From Myxococcota bacterium (GTDB lineage Bacteria; Myxococcota_A; UBA9160; SMWR01), in contig JBCCEW010000006.1 in assembly GCA_039030075.1 (NCBI GenBank), forward strand, positions 202,349 through 266,348: a DNA stretch of 64,000 bases, written 5' to 3'. The notes beneath the pieces were generated by a model. The model made no database searches and was not told where the DNA came from. It saw only the letters and a list, made by a program, of their open reading frames with translations. The position numbers were made by a program, and so were the translations under genes. Positions 60,568 through 64,000 of the stretch are shown here, piece by piece (within the stretch, counting starts at the first letter, position 1; each line of letters starts with the position of its first letter).

Positions 60568-61344
60568 TCAATCACGGCGGTCGAGTACTACGACGGGACC
60601 GTACGAGTCGACTAGTTCGAAGCCGTGAGCTCGACTGGCGGTCTCACAGAGTGATTCGGGGTCGAAGGGTTTGTCGAGGTACTTGCCGCTGTGAAACTCG
60701 GCAATCCATCTCCTGCAACGCTGCAGCCCCGCGTGGTCGTTTGCGAGGATCCCGGCTTCCGCTCCTTCGATGTCGGATACGAGCTGGTATTCGGAGATCC
60801 CGTGCCGTTCGATGAGGTGCTCGAGGGTCGTGCCCTCCACCTCGACGACCGCGTTGTCGGCATCGCTGGCCACGCGGCCGACTGCCGTGTCCGCTGCCAG
60901 GTCCAGGGCGACAGGCTCGCCAGGTGCCGCCTCGTAGTGCACGGCCGCGTTCGCGATCACCGTGTTGCGATCGCATCGGTTGAGGGCGAGGTTGCCACGA
61001 AGAGGATCGACGAGTCGCGGGTTCGCTTCGACCGCCACGACCTTTCGTTCCTCAGCGACCTTCCTTCGGACGTGGCAAGTGATCACACCGAGGCTGGCTC
61101 CCAGTTCGACCACGTCACAATCGGGCAGGAGATAGCGTTCGGCGAAACGGATCTCCGCCGACTCGTAGATTCCGAAGTAGAGCTGCGCCTTCGTCCGCGG
61201 CTGCACGGCGTGAGACGAGGTGTCGAACACGAATCCGCGACTCGGGATCCGATCGTGGAAGAACCGGCCGAGCCCGCGCCCGATGAGGGGGTGCGTCAAC
61301 ACCTCGGCAACGGCACGTTTGATCGGCAAAGGAAGCTTCGACAT
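60568..61344 (-). CDS. FkbM family methyltransferase
   Basis: 258 residues. SAM motif I is VVELGASLGVITCHV, followed by VVAVEANPRLVDPLRGNLALN and YQLVSDIEGAEAGIL, the FkbM pattern with a conserved Asp-Ile-Glu-Gly. FkbM enzymes O-methylate sugars or polyketides, here probably a sugar in the glycan. Start ATG 61344 is preferred to an ATG 15 codons upstream. It lies 12 bases before the GT4 gene. Confidence 0.9.
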   Translation of the reverse strand: MSKLPLPIKRAVAEVLTHPLIGRGLGRFFHDRIPSRGFVFDTSSHAVQPRTKAQLYFGIYESAEIRFAERYLLPDCDVVELGASLGVITCHVRRKVAEERKVVAVEANPRLVDPLRGNLALNRCDRNTVIANAAVHYEAAPGEPVALDLAADTAVGRVASDADNAVVEVEGTTLEHLIERHGISEYQLVSDIEGAEAGILANDHAGLQRCRRWIAEFHSGKYLDKPFDPESLCETASRAHGFELVDSYGPVVVLDRRD

Positions 61345-61538
61345 CACTCGAGACCTCGGAAAGTTCGCAGATACTACGGGGGGCCCCAAGCGGTGTAAAG
61401 CGCGTCAGAAGGGCGCAGTGCGCCGCTACGGGGCATGGCTCAACTCGAGATCGCGTCCGGTCGAAGCGTCACTGCTATCCTCCATGCTCTCCATGCGAGG
61501 CTCACCCGGAGCTTGGACTGCGGGGTCGGGGCGAAGAA

Positions 61539-62894
61539 TTGTCGAACGCAAGCGGTACGTTGATTCTCGTCGTCATTACGGCTGGCTTGTTCGCGCATCT
61601 CCTGGTGCTCCTGACGGCACGCCGAATCAACCCGATGTTCATGTTCGCGGCCGCCTTCCTGGTCCTCGCGCCGTTGTCCACGTCGCTCGAACTGCCCCAC
61701 GCGCACCTGATCAAGTATCCGCGCATCTACTGCAGCGTCTTGATGGTCGCGATCGGTCTCTTCTACCCGCGAGCCGTGGGTCCGGGTTCCGCCTCGGTGT
61801 CGTTCTTGGGGTTCGCGATCTTCTACTGGGCTGCCGGACTCTGGTCGGACGAAATGTTGTATGCGCTCGGGTACAAGGGCTTCTTCTTGGCGGCGGCATT
61901 CGCCGGTGTGTTGATGGCCCGAACCGTTCGCGATACGAACGATTTCGCCGTCGGGGTTCGGTGTCTGGGCTTGGCGGGTGTGGTCTTCATCGTGATGATG
62001 GTGACCAACTTCTTGATCAATCCGGCGGCGATCAGTCACGTTGGACGCCTGGCGGCATTTGGAATCAACCCGAACACCATCGGACAGACGGCCGCGCTGA
62101 TGTTGATCATCGGGTTCTCGATCGCTCTGTACGACCGGTCGCTGCCGTGGCGCTGGATCGGTTTCGGCAGTCTCGTCGTCCTTTTTCCCCTGATCGTTTA
62201 CACGGGGAGCCGGGCATCGGCCGGCATGGCGGCGGTGGGCGCTCTGGTTCTTCTGAAGCCTTTCGTGCGGAGACCGGGAGTCTTGTTCTCGGTGTTCGGC
62301 ATGCTCGCTCTGGTCGGGTGGGTATTGTTCTCGACCCTGGATCAACAGATCGACACGCAGCGGTTCTCGCAGCTCGACACGCAGACGCGCGAGAGTTGGT
62401 GGCTCGATGCGCTCGATCATTTCCGTTCGAGCCCCGTGATCGGAACGGGCTGGCTGTACTTGACGACGCCTGGAGGCGCACCCACGACGCAGAGCGTCCT
62501 CAGTGCTTGGCTCCAGATACTCGTCGAGACAGGTGTGTTGGGCGTCGGCATTCTCTTGATCAGTACGATGGTGATCGCGGTTCGCTTCATCATCGCCGGC
62601 CGGGCTGCGAAGCGTGATCGCTCCTTGCTCTACGCTTCCGGCGTTGGGAGCGCGCTGCTCTACGCGATTGTGGCGCACGCGTTCTTCGAATCCAGCATGC
62701 TGATCGGGAGCGCGTCCAACCCGCTGCTGTTCGGCTTCGCGGTCGGCCTGGTCGATCGGCTGGCCAAAGCCAATCTTCCCGCTGAAGAAGTTCCGCCGAC
62801 CCGCGGACCCAGCTGGAGCCCCGCATCCGCGGCCTTGCCGAGCGACCCACTCGGCTATCCTGCCTCCGCCGCCCCCAGGGACTCACAGCGCTGA
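61539..62894 (+). CDS. O-antigen ligase/polymerase (WaaL/Wzy) family membrane protein
   Basis: 451 residues from a TTG start, with about 10-12 membrane spans. The large periplasmic loop contains YTGSRASAGMAAVGAL (the Wzy_C/WaaL GSRxG-like motif) and DALDHFRSSPVIGTGWLYL, hallmarks of the O-antigen ligase family. It either polymerises repeat units or attaches the glycan to lipid A core or another carrier. Its codon use is visibly less GC-rich than the housekeeping block. The TTG is the first start in a frame that looks coding, but is weakly supported. Confidence 0.88.
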   Translation: MSNASGTLILVVITAGLFAHLLVLLTARRINPMFMFAAAFLVLAPLSTSLELPHAHLIKYPRIYCSVLMVAIGLFYPRAVGPGSASVSFLGFAIFYWAAGLWSDEMLYALGYKGFFLAAAFAGVLMARTVRDTNDFAVGVRCLGLAGVVFIVMMVTNFLINPAAISHVGRLAAFGINPNTIGQTAALMLIIGFSIALYDRSLPWRWIGFGSLVVLFPLIVYTGSRASAGMAAVGALVLLKPFVRRPGVLFSVFGMLALVGWVLFSTLDQQIDTQRFSQLDTQTRESWWLDALDHFRSSPVIGTGWLYLTTPGGAPTTQSVLSAWLQILVETGVLGVGILLISTMVIAVRFIIAGRAAKRDRSLLYASGVGSALLYAIVAHAFFESSMLIGSASNPLLFGFAVGLVDRLAKANLPAEEVPPTRGPSWSPASAALPSDPLGYPASAAPRDSQR

Positions 62895-63073
62895 TCGTCG
62901 GCGCGAGGCGGGTGAGGGGCGCATCAGGTGTTGCGGGCCGGCGTAGGGAGAGCCTTTGCACTTCGGGATCCGCCTAGCCAGGTTGTTCGACTCCGCCTGC
63001 CGCACTTCGTCATGAACACGAAGCCCATCCGCTTGATCCGCTCGCATCGAGTCGACGGCTACCGAACGCGCGA

Positions 63074-64000
63074 ATGAAGGTCCGGCAGCTGATTGGTGGC
63101 ATCGCGTCGGGATACGCCTACAAGGCAGTCCTGCTGGCGAGTACACTCTTCCTCGTTCCGTTCTTCCTCCGGGAGAGCGTCTTCGGCATCGAGGGCTACG
63201 GGACGATCTTCGCGATCCTCGCCTACGTGAACGTGCTCGCGTTGTTCACGGGGCCGCTCTACCTCTCGTTCAGTCGCACGATTTCGAGCGCGGTCGGCGA
63301 GATAGGCCACGCCGGCCGGTGCGACACGCAGCATCCCCTGGGTACAGGACTGAAGGTCTTGCTCGGAGCATGTGGGGTGCTGACCGGCGCCACGATCCTG
63401 TGGCGCGCAGAGTTGCTGGGGTGGATCGGACTGGAACCGACTCCGGATGCGCAACTCGCCCTGGCCCTTGCGGCCGCTTCCTACGCCATGGAAAACGGGC
63501 TCATTCTCTTTCGGGTTCCCCTGATCACGCGCGGAGAGATCGCGTTCGTCAATGGTGTGTTGATGCTAGAGGCGGCCTTCCGCGCTGTTGCATTCCTGGT
63601 GGTCTTCACGCTGGGCCCAGCGGCGATCGCTCACTACTTCGCCGTGCAGCTCGGCTTCGTGGCGCTGCGGCAACTGGCGCTCTTCGGCCGTCTTCGAATT
63701 CGTTTTCCCGAGGATCTTCGGGGCTCCGTGCGGGCACCTTGGCTTCGAGACCTGAGGTCGCTCCGCTACTCGCTGAGCGTCACCGCGCTCACGACCAGCG
63801 ACATGCTGGTGGAACGCATTCCCGTACTTCTCGCGAGTCGGTTCTTTGGGCCCGCTGAAAGCGGGTACGTCGCACTGACCATCCACACGATTCGCGGGAA
63901 CGTTCTTCAGGCGTTCTCCACCGTACTGCAACCCATCGCCGTACCGGTGGCGGCTCGTCTCGACCCCCGTCGGATGGCGACCAACCGTGTAGACTTCCTC
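63074..64000 (+). CDS. polysaccharide flippase (Wzx/MATE-like), 3' end cut by window edge
   Basis: 309 codons are open from ATG 63074 to the right edge, without a stop. Repeated hydrophobic segments and phrases such as GYAYKAVLLASTLFLVPFFL, EGYGTIFAILAYVNVLALF and SLRYSLSVTALTTSDMLVER match the oligosaccharide flippase family (MOP superfamily), which turns lipid-linked repeat units across the inner membrane. The charged DMLVER-type segment in a middle helix is common in Wzx. It follows the O-antigen ligase by 179 bases in which no gene was seen. Function is inferred from family and locus. Confidence 0.83.
   Translation, partial: MKVRQLIGGIASGYAYKAVLLASTLFLVPFFLRESVFGIEGYGTIFAILAYVNVLALFTGPLYLSFSRTISSAVGEIGHAGRCDTQHPLGTGLKVLLGACGVLTGATILWRAELLGWIGLEPTPDAQLALALAAASYAMENGLILFRVPLITRGEIAFVNGVLMLEAAFRAVAFLVVFTLGPAAIAHYFAVQLGFVALRQLALFGRLRIRFPEDLRGSVRAPWLRDLRSLRYSLSVTALTTSDMLVERIPVLLASRFFGPAESGYVALTIHTIRGNVLQAFSTVLQPIAVPVAARLDPRRMATNRVDFL

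Overview
The window is high-GC DNA, packed with genes on both strands. It looks like the chromosome of a Gram-negative bacterium of the broad deltaproteobacterial/Myxococcota type. This placement is inference from gene content: a Ser/Thr protein kinase, three HtrA proteases, a sigma54-dependent two-component pair, a fused transporter/spermidine-synthase-like protein, lipoproteins and an O-antigen-type polysaccharide cluster. No tRNA, rRNA, CRISPR array, insertion sequence or prophage was recognised. No gene-free stretch exceeds 300 bases; the longest is about 234 bases (21297-21530), upstream of the first HtrA gene.

Layout. 1-5.4 kb: a kinase with TPR-like repeats (cut by the left edge), an MFS transporter, a DUF4328 membrane protein and a TrmH-family RNA methyltransferase. 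5.6-8.1 kb: a divergent pair, a Trm9/ALKBH8-like methyltransferase and an Elp3 radical SAM/GNAT tRNA-modification enzyme, which together could make mcm5U34. 8.2-14.8 kb: accessory metabolism, with an esterase, a thiolase-like protein, a MOSC protein, a TPR lipoprotein-like protein, a WYL regulator with a perfect palindrome, a SnoaL-like protein and a second MFS carrier. 14.8-25.9 kb, all on the minus strand: thiS-thiG-thiE, three successive HtrA proteases, clpB and the spermidine-synthase-like membrane protein.

25.9-40 kb is a long plus-strand housekeeping block: alr, purH-purD-tsaC-DUF1015-dciA joined by GTGA/ATGA overlaps, a zinc-ribbon gene, the classic rpsP-khpA-rimM-trmD-rplS operon, YraN (minus strand), an adenine/methylthioadenosine salvage set mtnP-apt-mtnA, rsmI and two small membrane proteins of unknown function. 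40.2-50.4 kb holds a penicillin-acylase-type lipoprotein, an alpha/beta hydrolase divergent from a TetR regulator around a 13-bp-arm palindrome, ligA, a soluble histidine kinase/NtrC-like regulator pair and a luciferase-like oxidoreductase.

50.5-64 kb is a surface-polysaccharide locus: glycosyltransferase, AlgD-like sugar-nucleotide dehydrogenase, carbamoyltransferase, heparinase-II/III-like lyase, phosphomannose isomerase, a secreted protein of unknown function, a second glycosyltransferase, an FkbM methyltransferase, an O-antigen ligase/polymerase and a flippase cut by the right edge. Mannose supply (ManA), oxidation of GDP-mannose or UDP-glucose, and carbamoyl and methyl decoration suggest an acidic, carbamoylated, methylated glycan. 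Several genes appear to be transcribed as leaderless mRNAs, with a -10-like hexamer only 6-9 nt before the start codon. Two convergent gene pairs share one CTAG as both stop codons.
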